Notes: generated by a model from the sequence alone, not told the origin. A stretch of 64,000 nucleotides of DNA from an uncultured Clostridia bacterium (GCA_946411635.1 CAMKES010000007.1:19075-83074), one strand, 5' to 3'. Positions 1-9,574 are shown, counted from the first letter of the stretch. Numbers and translations are program-made.

Positions 1-2
1 CG

Positions 3-1205
3 GTCGCGATCATCCCGGCGGCGATCCTTGCGGGAGAACCGTGCGTTTTGGAGAACCTGCCGAACATCGCGGACGTCGAAAGCCTCAAGGAGATCCTCGA
101 AGGGCTCGGCGCGAAGGTCGACATGACCGAAGGCGGCTGCATGCGCATCGACCCGTCGACGATCAACACCTTCGACGCGACCTCGCACAAGGTCAGCTCC
201 ATGCGCGCGTCGTACTATCTGCTCGGCGCGATGCTCGGCGCCTACGGCGAGATCGAGCTTGCGCTGCCGGGCGGCTGCGTCATCGGCCCGCGGCCCATCG
301 ATCAGCACGTCAAGGGCATGCGCGCGCTCGGCGCGAAGATCTACATGGACGAGAGCCGCAACGTGCTGCGCGCGCAGGCGACGAAGCTCAAGGGCGCGGA
401 GATCTTTTTCGACGTCGTTTCCGTCGGCGCGACGATCAACGTCATGCTCGCGGCCTGCCGCGCGGAGGGCACGACCGTGCTTCAGAACGTCGCGAAGGAA
501 CCGCACGTCGTCGACGTGGCGAACTTCCTGAACATGATGGGCGCGTCCGTACGCGGCGCCGGTACCGACGTCATCCGTATCCAGGGCCGGAAGAAGCTGC
601 ACGGCTGCGCGTACTCCATCATCCCCGATCAGATCGAGACCGGCACGTACATGATCGCTGCCGCCGCCTCGCGCGGGGACGTGGTCATCAAGAACGTGAT
701 CCCGACGCATATGGAAGCGATCTCCGCAAAGCTGATGGAAAGCGGCGCGCGCGTCATCGAAGGCGACGACGGACGCGACTTCTTCCTGCGCGTATCGATG
801 AACGACCGGCCGCGCGCGGTCAGTTTCCGCACGATGGTCTACCCCGGCTTCCCGACCGATCTGCAGCAGCCCATGATGGCGTATCTGACGACGGCGGGCG
901 GAACGAGCGTCATTACCGAAAACATTTTCGAAAACCGGTTCAACCACGTCAGGGAGCTTCGCAAGCTCGGCGCGAGCATTTCGATCGCGAAGCGCGTCGC
1001 GCGCGTCAAGGGCGTGGAAACGCTCCGCGGCGCCGATATCTACGCCAGCGACCTGCGCGCGGGCGCCGCGCTGATCATCGCGGGGCTCATCGCGGGCGGT
1101 GAAACGCGCGTGCACAACATCGGCTTTATCGACCGCGGATACGAATATCTCGATTCCAAATTCAAGGCCATCGGTGCGGATATCCTGCGCATCGAGGAAG
1201 AATAA
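3..1205 (+). CDS. murA: UDP-N-acetylglucosamine 1-carboxyvinyltransferase, 5' truncated by window edge
   Basis: Cytosolic enzyme that transfers enolpyruvate from PEP to UDP-GlcNAc, the first committed step of peptidoglycan synthesis. The frame is already open at base 3 and reads VAIIPAAILAGEP, so roughly 23 N-terminal residues lie outside the window; the TTG at 48 is internal. The catalytic loop GGCVIGPRPIDQH is intact, with its Cys codon at 276-278 (equivalent of Cys115 in E. coli MurA). A second, complete murA lies in the division cluster at 37485-38792, so this is the paralogous copy outside that cluster. Two murA genes are usual in low-G+C Firmicutes. The next gene follows after 15 bp, so co-transcription is likely. 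Confidence 0.95.
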   Translation, partial: VAIIPAAILAGEPCVLENLPNIADVESLKEILEGLGAKVDMTEGGCMRIDPSTINTFDATSHKVSSMRASYYLLGAMLGAYGEIELALPGGCVIGPRPIDQHVKGMRALGAKIYMDESRNVLRAQATKLKGAEIFFDVVSVGATINVMLAACRAEGTTVLQNVAKEPHVVDVANFLNMMGASVRGAGTDVIRIQGRKKLHGCAYSIIPDQIETGTYMIAAAASRGDVVIKNVIPTHMEAISAKLMESGARVIEGDDGRDFFLRVSMNDRPRAVSFRTMVYPGFPTDLQQPMMAYLTTAGGTSVITENIFENRFNHVRELRKLGASISIAKRVARVKGVETLRGADIYASDLRAGAALIIAGLIAGGETRVHNIGFIDRGYEYLDSKFKAIGADILRIEEE

Positions 1206-1220
1206 CGGGAGGTTCCCCAG

Positions 1221-2084
1221 ATGTATCTTGCTTCCGGATGGAAAGATTACGCGATCCTCGACGCAGGCGGCGGCGACAAGCTGGAGCGCTGGGGCGGCGT
1301 GACGCTGCTGCGCCCCGACCCGCAGGCGGTCTGGACGATGAGCGAGCGCGCGGCGGAGCGCGCCGACGCGGTCTATCTCCGCAGCAGCACCGGCGGCGGG
1401 CACTGGGAATATAAAAAGACGCTGCCCGATCAGTGGACGATCGGCTACCGCGACCTCCGGTTCATCGTGCGGCCGACCGGCTTCAAGCACACGGGACTGT
1501 TCCCCGAGCAGGCGGTCAACTGGGACTGGATGCGCGACCGCATCGCGGCGTTTCGGAAACGCACCGGGCGCAAGGCGAAGGTCCTGAATCTGTTCGCCTA
1601 TACCGGCGGCGCGACCTGCGCCTGCGCCAAGGCCGGCGCGGAGGTCGTGCACGTCGACGCCGCGAAGGGCATGGTCGCCTGGGCAAAGGACAACGCGGCG
1701 GCGTCCGGTCTTGCCGACGCGCCGATCCGCTACATCGTCGACGACTGCGTGAAGTTCGTGAAGCGCGAGCTTCGCCGCGGCAACCGCTACGACGGCATCC
1801 TGATGGATCCGCCGAGCTACGGCAGAGGCCCGACCGGCGAAATGTGGAAAATCGAAAACGATCTCTATCCGCTCGTCGAGCTGTGTGCGGCGCTCCTTTC
1901 CGACGACCCCTGTTTCTTTCTCATCAATTCCTACACGACCGGCCTTGCGCCGACCGTGCTCTCCAACGTATTGAAGCTTGCGATCAAGGGCGGAACCGCC
2001 GAAGCCGACGAGATCGGACTGCCGATCGCCCGCGGCGGACTGATCCTGCCCTGCGGCGCGAGCGGAAGATGGACAAACGCATGA
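1221..2084 (+). CDS. Class I SAM-dependent methyltransferase, RlmI-like
   Basis: A 287-residue methyltransferase of the RlmI/YwbD-like type, probably acting on rRNA. The SAM-binding motif NLFAYTGGATCACAKAGA (about residues 115-132) is followed by an acidic strand end VVHVDAAKG and the catalytic-type motif DPPSYGRG (about 195-202). The N-terminal PUA domain of full RlmI is absent; instead there is a short N-terminal extension of about 60 residues. A GGGAGG ribosome binding site lies 8 nt before the ATG. The stop overlaps the start of the pseudouridine synthase in ATGA, so two RNA-modifying enzymes are translationally coupled. The exact target nucleotide cannot be read from sequence. Confidence 0.8.
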   Translation: MYLASGWKDYAILDAGGGDKLERWGGVTLLRPDPQAVWTMSERAAERADAVYLRSSTGGGHWEYKKTLPDQWTIGYRDLRFIVRPTGFKHTGLFPEQAVNWDWMRDRIAAFRKRTGRKAKVLNLFAYTGGATCACAKAGAEVVHVDAAKGMVAWAKDNAAASGLADAPIRYIVDDCVKFVKRELRRGNRYDGILMDPPSYGRGPTGEMWKIENDLYPLVELCAALLSDDPCFFLINSYTTGLAPTVLSNVLKLAIKGGTAEADEIGLPIARGGLILPCGASGRWTNA

Positions 2085-3379
2085 TCCCGCCGCATATCTT
2101 ATTCGAAGACAATCATCTGCTGGTCGTCGAAAAACCGGCGAACCTGCCCGTGCAGGCGGACGCGTCCGGCGACGCCGACCTGCTTTCTCTCTGCAAATCC
2201 TACATCAAAGAAACGTATCATAAGCCCGGCGAGGCATACCTCGGGCTCGTGCACCGGCTCGACCGCCCCGTCGGCGGCGTGATGGTCTTTGCGAAAACGA
2301 GCAAGGCGGCGGCAAGGCTGACCGCGCAGTTCAAGGACCGCCGCGCGCACAAGCGCTACGCAGCGATCGTCGAGGGAACCGCCCCCGCGGACGGCGAATG
2401 CGTCGACTGGCTTCTGAAAGACGAAGCGACCAACACGACGCGCGTCGTAAAGGAAGGCGCGGACGGCGCGAAAAAGGCGATCCTCCGCTTCCGCACGCTC
2501 GCGCGCGAAAACGGCACGTCGCTCCTCGACGTCGAACTCCTTACCGGCCGTCCGCATCAGATCCGCGTGCAGCTTTCGAGCCGGGGTCTTCCGATCGCCG
2601 GCGACATGCGCTACAATCCGAACGCCGTGCCCGGCACGCAGATCCGGCTGTGGTCGTACGCGCTGACGATCCAGCACCCGACGCTCAACGAACCGCTGAC
2701 CTTCTATTCCATTCCGAACTGGTCCGAATATCCCGCCGCGATCCGGCTTCTGCCCGCGCACGGGGTGTGCAGCGGCGTGTATCTCGACGACGAGCTGCTC
2801 GTAGTCGACAAGAACGCAGGCGCGGAGGTCGAGGACGAGCTTCTGGGCGAGCTGTCCGCTCTCTGCGATCCGCTCTATCCCGTGCACCGGCTCGACGCGA
2901 ACACCGAAGGGCTCGTCTGCTTTGCGCGGACCGAGGCGATGCGCGACCGGCTCCTGGCGGCGTTTCGCACGCACGAGACCGAAAAGATCTATCACGCCGT
3001 CGCCGTCGGACGTCCGAAGGACGGCAAGTACGTGCACTATGCGAAAAAGGACGCGGACGCCGCGACCGTGCGGCTCTGCCGCGAGACCGATCCGGACGCG
3101 CTGAAAATGGAACTGGAGCTGCGCGTGATCGACGCGAAACGCGGTCTGTCGCTTCTGGATATCCGGCTTTTGACCGGGCGGACGCATCAGATCCGCGTGC
3201 AGCTCGCGGCGATCGGCTGTCCGGTGCTCGGCGACGATAAATACGGCGACCGCGAAGCAAACAAACGCTATAGAAAACGCCGTCAGTGCCTGTTCGCAAA
3301 ACGGCTGACGGTGCTCGGCAAAACCTTTGAAAGCACAAGAACATTCGACCTGAACGACTTTACGGAGGAAAAACAATGA
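2081..3379 (+). CDS. Tandem RluA-family pseudouridine synthase (two catalytic domains in one chain)
   Basis: About 432 residues made of two complete RluA-type pseudouridine synthase domains. Domain 1 (about 1-225) has GLVHRLDRPVGG with catalytic Asp61 and the later motif LLTGRPHQIRVQL. Domain 2 (about 226-432) has YPVHRLDANTEGL with Asp272 and LLTGRTHQIRVQL. Both catalytic Asp residues and both TG-HQIRVQL motifs are present, so both halves look active. Typical RluA-family proteins are 220-320 residues with one domain. Start chosen at the ATG that overlaps the upstream stop (ATGA at 2081); an in-frame ATG at 2069 is the alternative. The stop overlaps the pgcA start, again as ATGA. Confidence 0.88.
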   Translation: MIPPHILFEDNHLLVVEKPANLPVQADASGDADLLSLCKSYIKETYHKPGEAYLGLVHRLDRPVGGVMVFAKTSKAAARLTAQFKDRRAHKRYAAIVEGTAPADGECVDWLLKDEATNTTRVVKEGADGAKKAILRFRTLARENGTSLLDVELLTGRPHQIRVQLSSRGLPIAGDMRYNPNAVPGTQIRLWSYALTIQHPTLNEPLTFYSIPNWSEYPAAIRLLPAHGVCSGVYLDDELLVVDKNAGAEVEDELLGELSALCDPLYPVHRLDANTEGLVCFARTEAMRDRLLAAFRTHETEKIYHAVAVGRPKDGKYVHYAKKDADAATVRLCRETDPDALKMELELRVIDAKRGLSLLDIRLLTGRTHQIRVQLAAIGCPVLGDDKYGDREANKRYRKRRQCLFAKRLTVLGKTFESTRTFDLNDFTEEKQ

Positions 3380-5082
3380 ACGCAGCAGAACGATACGCAC
3401 TCTGGATGAACAGCCCCGACGTCGACGAACAGACCAAGGCGGAGCTCCGTTCGATCGCAAACGATCCGCAGGAGATCGAAGAGCGCTTCTACACCGAACT
3501 GGAGTTCGGCACGGCGGGTCTTCGCGGCATCCTCGGCGCGGGCGACAACCGCATGAACGTGTACAACGTGCGCAAGGCGACCGAAGGACTTGCGCGGTAC
3601 CTGACGGACACCGTGAACGGCACGCCGCGCGTATGCATCGCGTACGATTCGCGGCACTGCTCCGACCTGTTCGCCAAAGAGACCGCCTGCGTGCTGGCGG
3701 CGCACGGCGTCAGGGTCTTCCTCTACTCGACGCTGCATTCGGTGCCGCAGCTGAGCTTCACGGTGCTGGAGCTTCACTGCGACGCTGGCGTCGTGATCAC
3801 GGCGAGCCACAACCCGCCGAAGTACAACGGCTACAAGGTCTACGGCAGAAGCGGCGGCCAGTCCGCGCCCGACGAGGCGCAGGCGATCACGGACCGCATC
3901 CGCGAGGTCGAAGGCTTCCGGACCGCGTATAAGCCGTTCGACGAGGCGGTGAACGACGGCTCGATCACCCTGATCGGCAAGGACGTCGACGAGATCTATT
4001 ACAAAAAGACGACGTCGCTTCTGACGCAGCCGGCGCTCGTGAAGGAAAAGGGCAAGGACCTGAAGCTCGTCTATACCCCGCTGCACGGAAGCGGCAACGT
4101 GCCCGTGCGCGAGGTCCTGAAGCGCATCGGCGTGACGAACGTCACGGTCGTTCGGGAACAGGAAGCGCCGGACGGCGATTTCCCGACGGTGAAGGCGCCG
4201 AATCCCGAGGATCCGAACGCGTTCACGCTGGCGTTCCGCTATGCGAAGGAGGTCGGCGCGACGGTCATCATCGGCACCGACCCCGACAGCGACCGGCTCG
4301 GCCTCGCGGTGAAAAAGACCGACGGCGACTGGGCGGTGCTGACCGGCAACCAGATCGGCGCAATTCTCATCCACTCCCTGCTGAGCTCCTACCGGGCGAC
4401 CGGCAAGCTGCCGGACAACGGGCTCGTCGTGCGGTCGGTCGTTTCCACGCAGCTCGCCGACGCGATCTGCGCGCGCTTCGGCGTCGAATGCCGCGAGGTC
4501 CTCACCGGCTTCCGCTTCATTTCGGAACAGATCGCGGAATGCGAGCGCACGCACGAACGCACGTTCCTGTTCGGCTTTGAGGAAAGCTACGGCTTCCTCG
4601 CCGGCGGGTTCGCCCGCGACAAGGACGCGATCTGCGCCGCAATGCTCGTGGCCGAGGCGTGCGTCGTCTATGCCGAAAAGGGCATGACGCTCTACGACGC
4701 GCTGATGGAGATCTATGAAACGTACGGCTTCTACCGCGAAAAGGTGAAGTCCTATACGCTCGAGGGCAAGGCGGGCATCGAAGCGATCAAAAACGCGATG
4801 GTGCTGCTGCGCGAGCGTCCGCTCGAATCGATCGCGGGCGTTTCCGTCGCAAAGACCGAGGACTTCCTAAAGCCCGAGCAGACGGGTCTGCCGCGTTCGA
4901 ACGTGCTGCGCTTTACGCTCAGCGACGGCGCGTGGGTCACGGTTCGCCCCTCCGGCACCGAGCCGAAGCTGAAGCTCTATATCGGCGCGCACGCGGAAAC
5001 GGACGCGGCGGTGCAGCAGAAGCTCGACGGACTGATGAACGACATGGATGAAACCCTCACCGCCCTTTTGGGCCTGAAATAA
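3376..5082 (+). CDS. pgcA: Phosphoglucomutase/phosphomannomutase (alpha-D-phosphohexomutase family)
   Basis: A 568-residue cytosolic mutase interconverting glucose (or mannose) 1- and 6-phosphates, feeding UDP-glucose and cell-envelope sugar synthesis. Phosphoserine loop TASHNPPKYNGYK places the catalytic Ser at 144; the metal-binding loop GTDPDSDRLG holds Asp302, Asp304 and Asp306; the sugar-binding motif GFEESYG and the C-terminal phosphate-binding loop RPSGTEPKLK are also present. Length fits the B. subtilis PgcA type. A GGAGG site precedes the ATG by 7 nt, and the start overlaps the upstream stop by 4 nt. Confidence 0.94.
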   Translation: MNAAERYALWMNSPDVDEQTKAELRSIANDPQEIEERFYTELEFGTAGLRGILGAGDNRMNVYNVRKATEGLARYLTDTVNGTPRVCIAYDSRHCSDLFAKETACVLAAHGVRVFLYSTLHSVPQLSFTVLELHCDAGVVITASHNPPKYNGYKVYGRSGGQSAPDEAQAITDRIREVEGFRTAYKPFDEAVNDGSITLIGKDVDEIYYKKTTSLLTQPALVKEKGKDLKLVYTPLHGSGNVPVREVLKRIGVTNVTVVREQEAPDGDFPTVKAPNPEDPNAFTLAFRYAKEVGATVIIGTDPDSDRLGLAVKKTDGDWAVLTGNQIGAILIHSLLSSYRATGKLPDNGLVVRSVVSTQLADAICARFGVECREVLTGFRFISEQIAECERTHERTFLFGFEESYGFLAGGFARDKDAICAAMLVAEACVVYAEKGMTLYDALMEIYETYGFYREKVKSYTLEGKAGIEAIKNAMVLLRERPLESIAGVSVAKTEDFLKPEQTGLPRSNVLRFTLSDGAWVTVRPSGTEPKLKLYIGAHAETDAAVQQKLDGLMNDMDETLTALLGLK

Positions 5083-5097
5083 GAAAGGAGAACGAAT

Positions 5098-5811
5098 ATG
5101 GCGGCTCTGACTCCCCACAACGGCGCAATGCCGGGCGATTTTGCAAAGACCGTGCTGATGCCGGGCGATCCCTTGCGCGCAAAGTTCATCGCCGAAACGT
5201 ACCTTGAAAACCCGAAGCTCGTCACGGGCATCCGCAACGTGTACGGCTATACGGGCACGTATCGGGGCAAGCGCGTTTCGGTCATGGCGAGCGGCATGGG
5301 CAACCCGTCGATCGGCATTTATTCCTACGAACTGTTTCACTTCTACGGCGTGGAAAGCATCATCCGCGTCGGCTCGGCGGGCGCGTATCATCCCGATCTC
5401 CGGCTCTTTGACATCGTCATCGGCATGGGCGCCTGCACGAACTCGAACTATGCCGCGCAGTTCGGTCTGCCGGGCACGTTCGCGCCCATCGCGGATTTCG
5501 GCCTGGTGCGCAAGGCCGTCGACGCCTGCGAGGCGGTCGGCGCACGCTATATGGTCGGAAACCTCTTAAGTTCCGACGTGTTTTACGACGACGACCCGGA
5601 AGCGTGGAAAAAATGGCGCAAGATGGGCGTTCTTGCCGCGGAGATGGAGGCGGCGGCGCTGTACATGAACGCCGCGCGGTGCGGCAAAAAGGCGCTCGCG
5701 ATCGATACGATCAGCGACCTGCTCGGAACCAAAGAAGAAGCGACGCCGGAACAGCGGCAGACCGCGTTCGACCAGATGATCCGCGTCGCGCTCGAGATCG
5801 CCGAAGACTGA
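5098..5811 (+). CDS. deoD: Purine nucleoside phosphorylase, DeoD type
   Basis: A 237-residue hexameric-type phosphorylase that cleaves purine (deoxy)nucleosides with phosphate to base plus (deoxy)ribose 1-phosphate. Recognised by the N-terminal phosphate/ribose-site segment MPGDPLRAKFIAETYL, the GSAGAYHPDL segment, the EMEAAALY ribose-binding motif and DTISDLL with the catalytic Asp. Length matches DeoD (about 235). AAAGGAG lies 7 nt before the ATG. It follows pgcA by 15 bp. Pentose-phosphate and hexose-phosphate mutase steps are biochemically adjacent, though PgcA is not the phosphopentomutase. Confidence 0.95.
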   Translation: MAALTPHNGAMPGDFAKTVLMPGDPLRAKFIAETYLENPKLVTGIRNVYGYTGTYRGKRVSVMASGMGNPSIGIYSYELFHFYGVESIIRVGSAGAYHPDLRLFDIVIGMGACTNSNYAAQFGLPGTFAPIADFGLVRKAVDACEAVGARYMVGNLLSSDVFYDDDPEAWKKWRKMGVLAAEMEAAALYMNAARCGKKALAIDTISDLLGTKEEATPEQRQTAFDQMIRVALEIAED

Positions 5812-5820
5812 GGAGGGCAC

Positions 5821-6105
5821 ATGATCAAGCATATCGTTCTGTTCAAGTTTGAGGATCCGAAGGTGAACGTGCCGATCGTGCGCGACTCGCTGTACGCGCT
5901 CGTTCCGAAGATCCCCGAGATCGTTGAGATGCAGATCGGCGAGGACTTCCTGCACTCCGGCAGAAGCTACGACATGGCGCTTCTGGTGGATTTCAGATCC
6001 AGAGAGGATCTGGAAATCTACGACAAACATCCCGACCATCAGCAGGCGCGCGTCTACATCCACGCGCACCGGCTGGATTCCAAGACGGTCGATTTCGAGT
6101 ATTGA
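5821..6105 (+). CDS. Dabb (stress-response dimeric alpha/beta barrel) domain protein
   Basis: A 94-residue single-domain protein starting [10 protein letters not shown], typical of the Dabb fold, with the later segment [14 protein letters not shown] that is characteristic of the family. Dabb proteins form dimeric ferredoxin-like barrels; their biochemical role is mostly unknown, so no function is assigned. Good GAGGAGG site 4-5 nt before ATG. The TGA stop overlaps the uvrB ATG by one base (TGATG), which suggests coupled translation with uvrB. Confidence 0.85.
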   Translation: MIKHIVLFKFEDPKVNVPIVRDSLYALVPKIPEIVEMQIGEDFLHSGRSYDMALLVDFRSREDLEIYDKHPDHQQARVYIHAHRLDSKTVDFEY

Positions 6106-8129
6106 TGGGCAGATTCAAGGTCGTCTCCCCGTACGAGCCGCAGGGCGATCAGCCGCAGGCGATCGAAACGCTGGTAAAGAGCATTGAAGCGGGCAATCCG
6201 CTGTCGGTGCTTCTGGGCGTTACGGGAAGCGGAAAAACCTATACCATGGCGAAGGTCATCGAGCGTGTGCAGAAGCCCACGCTCGTGCTTGCGCACAACA
6301 AAACGCTCGCCGCGCAGCTCTGCTCCGAGTTCAAGGAGCTGTTTCCCGACTCCGCGGTCGAGTTTTTCGTGTCGTACTACGACTATTATCAGCCGGAAGC
6401 GTACCTGCCCGCGAGCGACACCTATATCGAAAAGACGATCGACGTGAACGACGAGATCGACAAGCTCCGCCACTCCGCGACCTGCGCGCTGAACGAGCGC
6501 AGCGACGTCATCATCGTCGCGTCGGTGTCGTGCATCTACGGGCTCGGCGATCCCGAGGAATATCTGAAGCTGTCGATCTCGCTCCGCGAGGGCATGGAGA
6601 TCGACCGCCGCACGGTCATGCAGCGGCTGATCGAGAACCAGTATCAGCGAAACGATATGGACTTTTCGCGCGGGACGTTCCGCGCGCACGGCGACACGCT
6701 CGACGTGTACCCCGTGAACTGGACGGACAAGGCGCTGCGCATCGGCTTTTTCGGCGACGAGATCGAGCGCATTTCGGAGATCAACGTTCTGACCGGCGAG
6801 ATCACGGCGCGCAGGAGCCACGTTGCGATCTTCCCCGCCTCGCACTACGCGACGGGGCACGAAAAGATGCAGCAGGCGCTGCGGGAGATCGAAGCGGACA
6901 TGGAAGTGCAGGAAAAGATGTTCCTCGACACGAACCGGCCGCTGGAGGCCGAGCGCATCCGTTCGCGCGTGCTGCACGACATTGAAATGATGCAGGAGAT
7001 CGGCTTCTGCAGCGGCATCGAAAACTACTCGCGCTACTTCGACGGCAGAAAGCCGGGCGAGCCGCCGTACACGCTGATCGATTATTTCCCGGACGATTTT
7101 CTGATGTTCGTCGACGAAAGCCACGTCACGCTGCCGCAGGTCGGCGGCATGTTCCGCGGCGACCGCGCAAGGAAGGACGCGCTCGTGGAATACGGCTTCC
7201 GTCTGCCGAGCGCGCGGGACAACCGGCCGCTGACGTTCGACGAATTCATGGCGCGCGTGCCGCAGCTCGTCTGCGTGTCCGCAACGCCCGCGAGCTTCGA
7301 GCTGAACCGCGCGTCGGTCGTGGCCGAGCAGATCATCCGCCCGACGGGACTGGTCGATCCGGACGTGACGGTGCGCCCCGTAAAGGGACAGATCGACGAC
7401 ATCCTTTCCGAGGTCCGCATGCAGGCGGAAAAGGGATACCGGACGCTGATCACCACGCTCACGAAGCGCATGGCGGAGGACCTTACGGAATACCTCGACC
7501 GCATGGGCGTGCGCGTGCGCTACATGCACAGCGACATCGACACGCTCGACCGCATGGAGATCGTGCGCGATCTGCGCCTCGGCGAGTTCGACGCGCTCGT
7601 GGGCATCAATCTGCTGCGCGAGGGGCTCGATCTGCCCGAGGTGGGGCTCGTCGCGATCCTCGACGCCGACAAGGAGGGCTTTTTGCGCAGCGAAACGAGC
7701 CTGATCCAGACGATCGGCCGCGCCGCGCGAAACGCCGACGGCCGCGTCATCCTCTATGCCGACACGGTCACGCCCTCGATGCGCCGCGCAATGGACGAAA
7801 CGGCGCGCCGCAGGGCGAAGCAGCTTCAGTACAACGCGGAGCACGGCATCGTGCCGAAGACGATCCAGAAGAAGGTCTACGATACGCTGCTCATCTCGCG
7901 GCGCGAAGAGGACGCGCCGGAAAGCCTCACCGAATGGCAGAAGAAGGAGCGCATCGCCGTGCTCACCGAGCAGATGCAGCAGGCGGCGCGCGAGCTGGAG
8001 TTTGAAACCGCGGCAAAGCTCCGCGACGCGATCCTGGCGCTGAAGGGCGAAAAGACGCAGAAAAAGAGCGATCTGAAGCCCGGACAGATCGGCGCGCACA
8101 AGCGCGCACGGGAAAAGACGCACAAGTAA
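6105..8129 (+). CDS. uvrB: Excinuclease ABC subunit B
   Basis: A 674-residue helicase-like subunit that verifies damage in UvrABC nucleotide excision repair. Walker A GVTGSGKT (Lys44), the beta-hairpin region [13 protein letters not shown], motif [14 protein letters not shown], helicase motif [20 protein letters not shown], and a C-terminal UVR motif for UvrC binding (about residues 620-660). Start taken as the ATG at 6105, coupled to the preceding stop; a TTG at 6102 is in frame. uvrA and uvrC are not in the window. Full length and intact. Confidence 0.97.
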   Translation: MGRFKVVSPYEPQGDQPQAIETLVKSIEAGNPLSVLLGVTGSGKTYTMAKVIERVQKPTLVLAHNKTLAAQLCSEFKELFPDSAVEFFVSYYDYYQPEAYLPASDTYIEKTIDVNDEIDKLRHSATCALNERSDVIIVASVSCIYGLGDPEEYLKLSISLREGMEIDRRTVMQRLIENQYQRNDMDFSRGTFRAHGDTLDVYPVNWTDKALRIGFFGDEIERISEINVLTGEITARRSHVAIFPASHYATGHEKMQQALREIEADMEVQEKMFLDTNRPLEAERIRSRVLHDIEMMQEIGFCSGIENYSRYFDGRKPGEPPYTLIDYFPDDFLMFVDESHVTLPQVGGMFRGDRARKDALVEYGFRLPSARDNRPLTFDEFMARVPQLVCVSATPASFELNRASVVAEQIIRPTGLVDPDVTVRPVKGQIDDILSEVRMQAEKGYRTLITTLTKRMAEDLTEYLDRMGVRVRYMHSDIDTLDRMEIVRDLRLGEFDALVGINLLREGLDLPEVGLVAILDADKEGFLRSETSLIQTIGRAARNADGRVILYADTVTPSMRRAMDETARRRAKQLQYNAEHGIVPKTIQKKVYDTLLISRREEDAPESLTEWQKKERIAVLTEQMQQAARELEFETAAKLRDAILALKGEKTQKKSDLKPGQIGAHKRAREKTHK

Positions 8130-8131
8130 GC

Positions 8132-9025
8132 ATGGAACAGAAGCCGAAACCGACAATCGAAGAACTGCGCGCGGTTCTGAACGCGCTCGGAAGAGCGGAC
8201 GCGGATACCGCGCGGATCACCGCGTTCACCTCGGAAGAGGACGGCGCGGAATACGCCGTGTGGCGGATCGACGGCGATGAAACGGCCGTGCTGAAGCGCG
8301 CCAAGGCGTTTGAGATCGCGTGCTACGAAACGTATTTCCGCGACGGAACGCCGTACGTGCCCGCGCTTTTGGGGACCTGCCGGACCGGAGACGGCGACTG
8401 GCTTCTCACCGAATACTGCGAGGGGCGTGATCTTCGCCGCTGCGACCGGCCGCGGCTCGTAAAAGCGATCGACGCGCTCGCGGGGCTTCAGAACGCGTTC
8501 TGGCAGCGCGCGGATCTGTATGATTCCTGCATCACGATGGAACGCGCCGAAAAGGCGGTCAAGGACCGCGGAACGTATCTCGGCTCGGAAAAGCTGGAAC
8601 GCGCGTACGCGGCGTTCGAGCGCGTCTACCGGGAAACGCCGCGGACGCTTTCCCACGAGGATCTGCTGCCGATCAACGTGCTTGCGAACGAAGACCGCGC
8701 GGTACTGATCGACTGGGAACACGCCGGCATCCTGCCGTACGCCGGTCCGTTCGCGCGGCTGATCGCGCACGGACGCGAGGACGAAGACGCGTTCTTTTAT
8801 CTGACGGAGGCGGACCGCGATTTTGCGATCGGGTATTATTACGAGCGGCTGCCGCAGATGCACGGGATCTCCTATGCGGACTACCGGCGCACGCTCGATC
8901 ATTTTCTGTTTTACGAATACTGCGAATGGATCATGCTCGGCAACCGTTACGACGCGCGCGGCGACGAGCGGTTCGGGTACTGCAGCAAGCTTGCGGACCG
9001 GACGGCGGACCGCCTGCTGCAGTAA
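8132..9025 (+). CDS. Aminoglycoside phosphotransferase-like (APH) kinase family protein
   Basis: A 297-residue protein with the APH/choline-kinase fold signature: Brenner motif SHEDLLPINVLA followed by the metal-binding motif LIDWEHAG. N-terminal lobe has VLKRAK as a possible ATP-anchoring lysine. Substrate unknown; such proteins phosphorylate small hydroxylated molecules and are not necessarily resistance enzymes. The ATG follows the uvrB stop after 2 bp with no clear Shine-Dalgarno, so it is probably translated by coupling. It is the last core gene before the mobile element. Confidence 0.75.
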   Translation: MEQKPKPTIEELRAVLNALGRADADTARITAFTSEEDGAEYAVWRIDGDETAVLKRAKAFEIACYETYFRDGTPYVPALLGTCRTGDGDWLLTEYCEGRDLRRCDRPRLVKAIDALAGLQNAFWQRADLYDSCITMERAEKAVKDRGTYLGSEKLERAYAAFERVYRETPRTLSHEDLLPINVLANEDRAVLIDWEHAGILPYAGPFARLIAHGREDEDAFFYLTEADRDFAIGYYYERLPQMHGISYADYRRTLDHFLFYEYCEWIMLGNRYDARGDERFGYCSKLADRTADRLLQ

Positions 9026-9054
9026 AACGAAAAAAAGAAAAAGCGGCGGAAAGC

Positions 9055-9099
9055 GCTATTCTGAAAAGGGTGGTTTTCAAACCACTACTACAGAATAGC
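9055..9099. repeat. Nested inverted repeat at left edge of mobile element
   Basis: Outer arms GCTATTCTG (9055-9063) and CAGAATAGC (9091-9099), inner arms GTGGTTT (9070-9076) and AAACCAC (9079-9085). It lies immediately after the last core gene and just before the G+C drop. It has no T-tract, so it is not an ordinary terminator. Candidate recombinase site or structured RNA; role not established. Confidence 0.6.
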
Positions 9100-9132
9100 T
9101 GCGAGAGAGCCTTCCTGCGGTAAAAGAAGCAT

Positions 9133-9177
9133 ATTGCGGCTATTCGGAAAGGAGTAAATCCCGCGGATAGCCGCAAT
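9133..9177. repeat. Inverted repeat with 11-bp perfect arms upstream of tnpV
   Basis: ATTGCGGCTAT (9133-9143) pairs with ATAGCCGCAAT (9167-9177). The segment GCTATTC-GAAAGG resembles the left arm of the preceding inverted repeat (GCTATTCTGAAAAGG), so the two look like diverged copies. Followed by TTCATTTTA, a weak T-rich run. It could end transcription from the upstream operon or form part of the element end. Confidence 0.55.
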
Positions 9178-9202
9178 TTCATTTTATCACAGGAGGTTAC
9201 AC

Positions 9203-9574
9203 ATGAAAAGCTATTTTGAAGAACGTGGCGGTTCGTATTCTCAAATCGGTGATTATCAAATTCCGAATCTTGTCATGGACGATCAGCCGGAAGGCGACAT
9301 CGGCGTATGGGGCTGGCGCAGAAAACAGTATCTCAAAGAGCATCGAAAAGGCACTTACAATGCAATGCTCATGCAGGGAACACTGACACAGCACCTGATC
9401 GAAACAAACGAGGCAGCACTTGACCTTATGGAATCTCTCGTCAAACAAAGAGCAGCAGCCGAAGGTGTGACGGAAGAATTGAAGCGGAAAGACCAAATGG
9501 CATGGGTCGGGAGAATGAATAACATTCGGAATCGAGCCGACGAGATTGTACGGAACGAATATATTTATGTATGA
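9203..9574 (+). CDS. tnpV: Transposon-encoded protein TnpV
   Basis: A 123-residue TnpV-family protein, recognised from GDYQIPNL near the N-terminus, the central YLKEHRKGTYNAMLMQG and the C-terminal WVGRMNNIRNRADEIV. TnpV proteins accompany Tn4451-type mobilisable elements; their biochemical role is not established. AGGAGG lies 6 nt before ATG. It is the first gene of the low-G+C element and is closed by the hairpin terminator at 9611-9641. Confidence 0.88.
   Translation: MKSYFEERGGSYSQIGDYQIPNLVMDDQPEGDIGVWGWRRKQYLKEHRKGTYNAMLMQGTLTQHLIETNEAALDLMESLVKQRAAAEGVTEELKRKDQMAWVGRMNNIRNRADEIVRNEYIYV

Noticed and set aside
8132-9025. Aminoglycoside resistance gene
   Set aside because: Only the general APH fold motifs are present; the gene sits in a core-like operon and has no resemblance to a named resistance enzyme.
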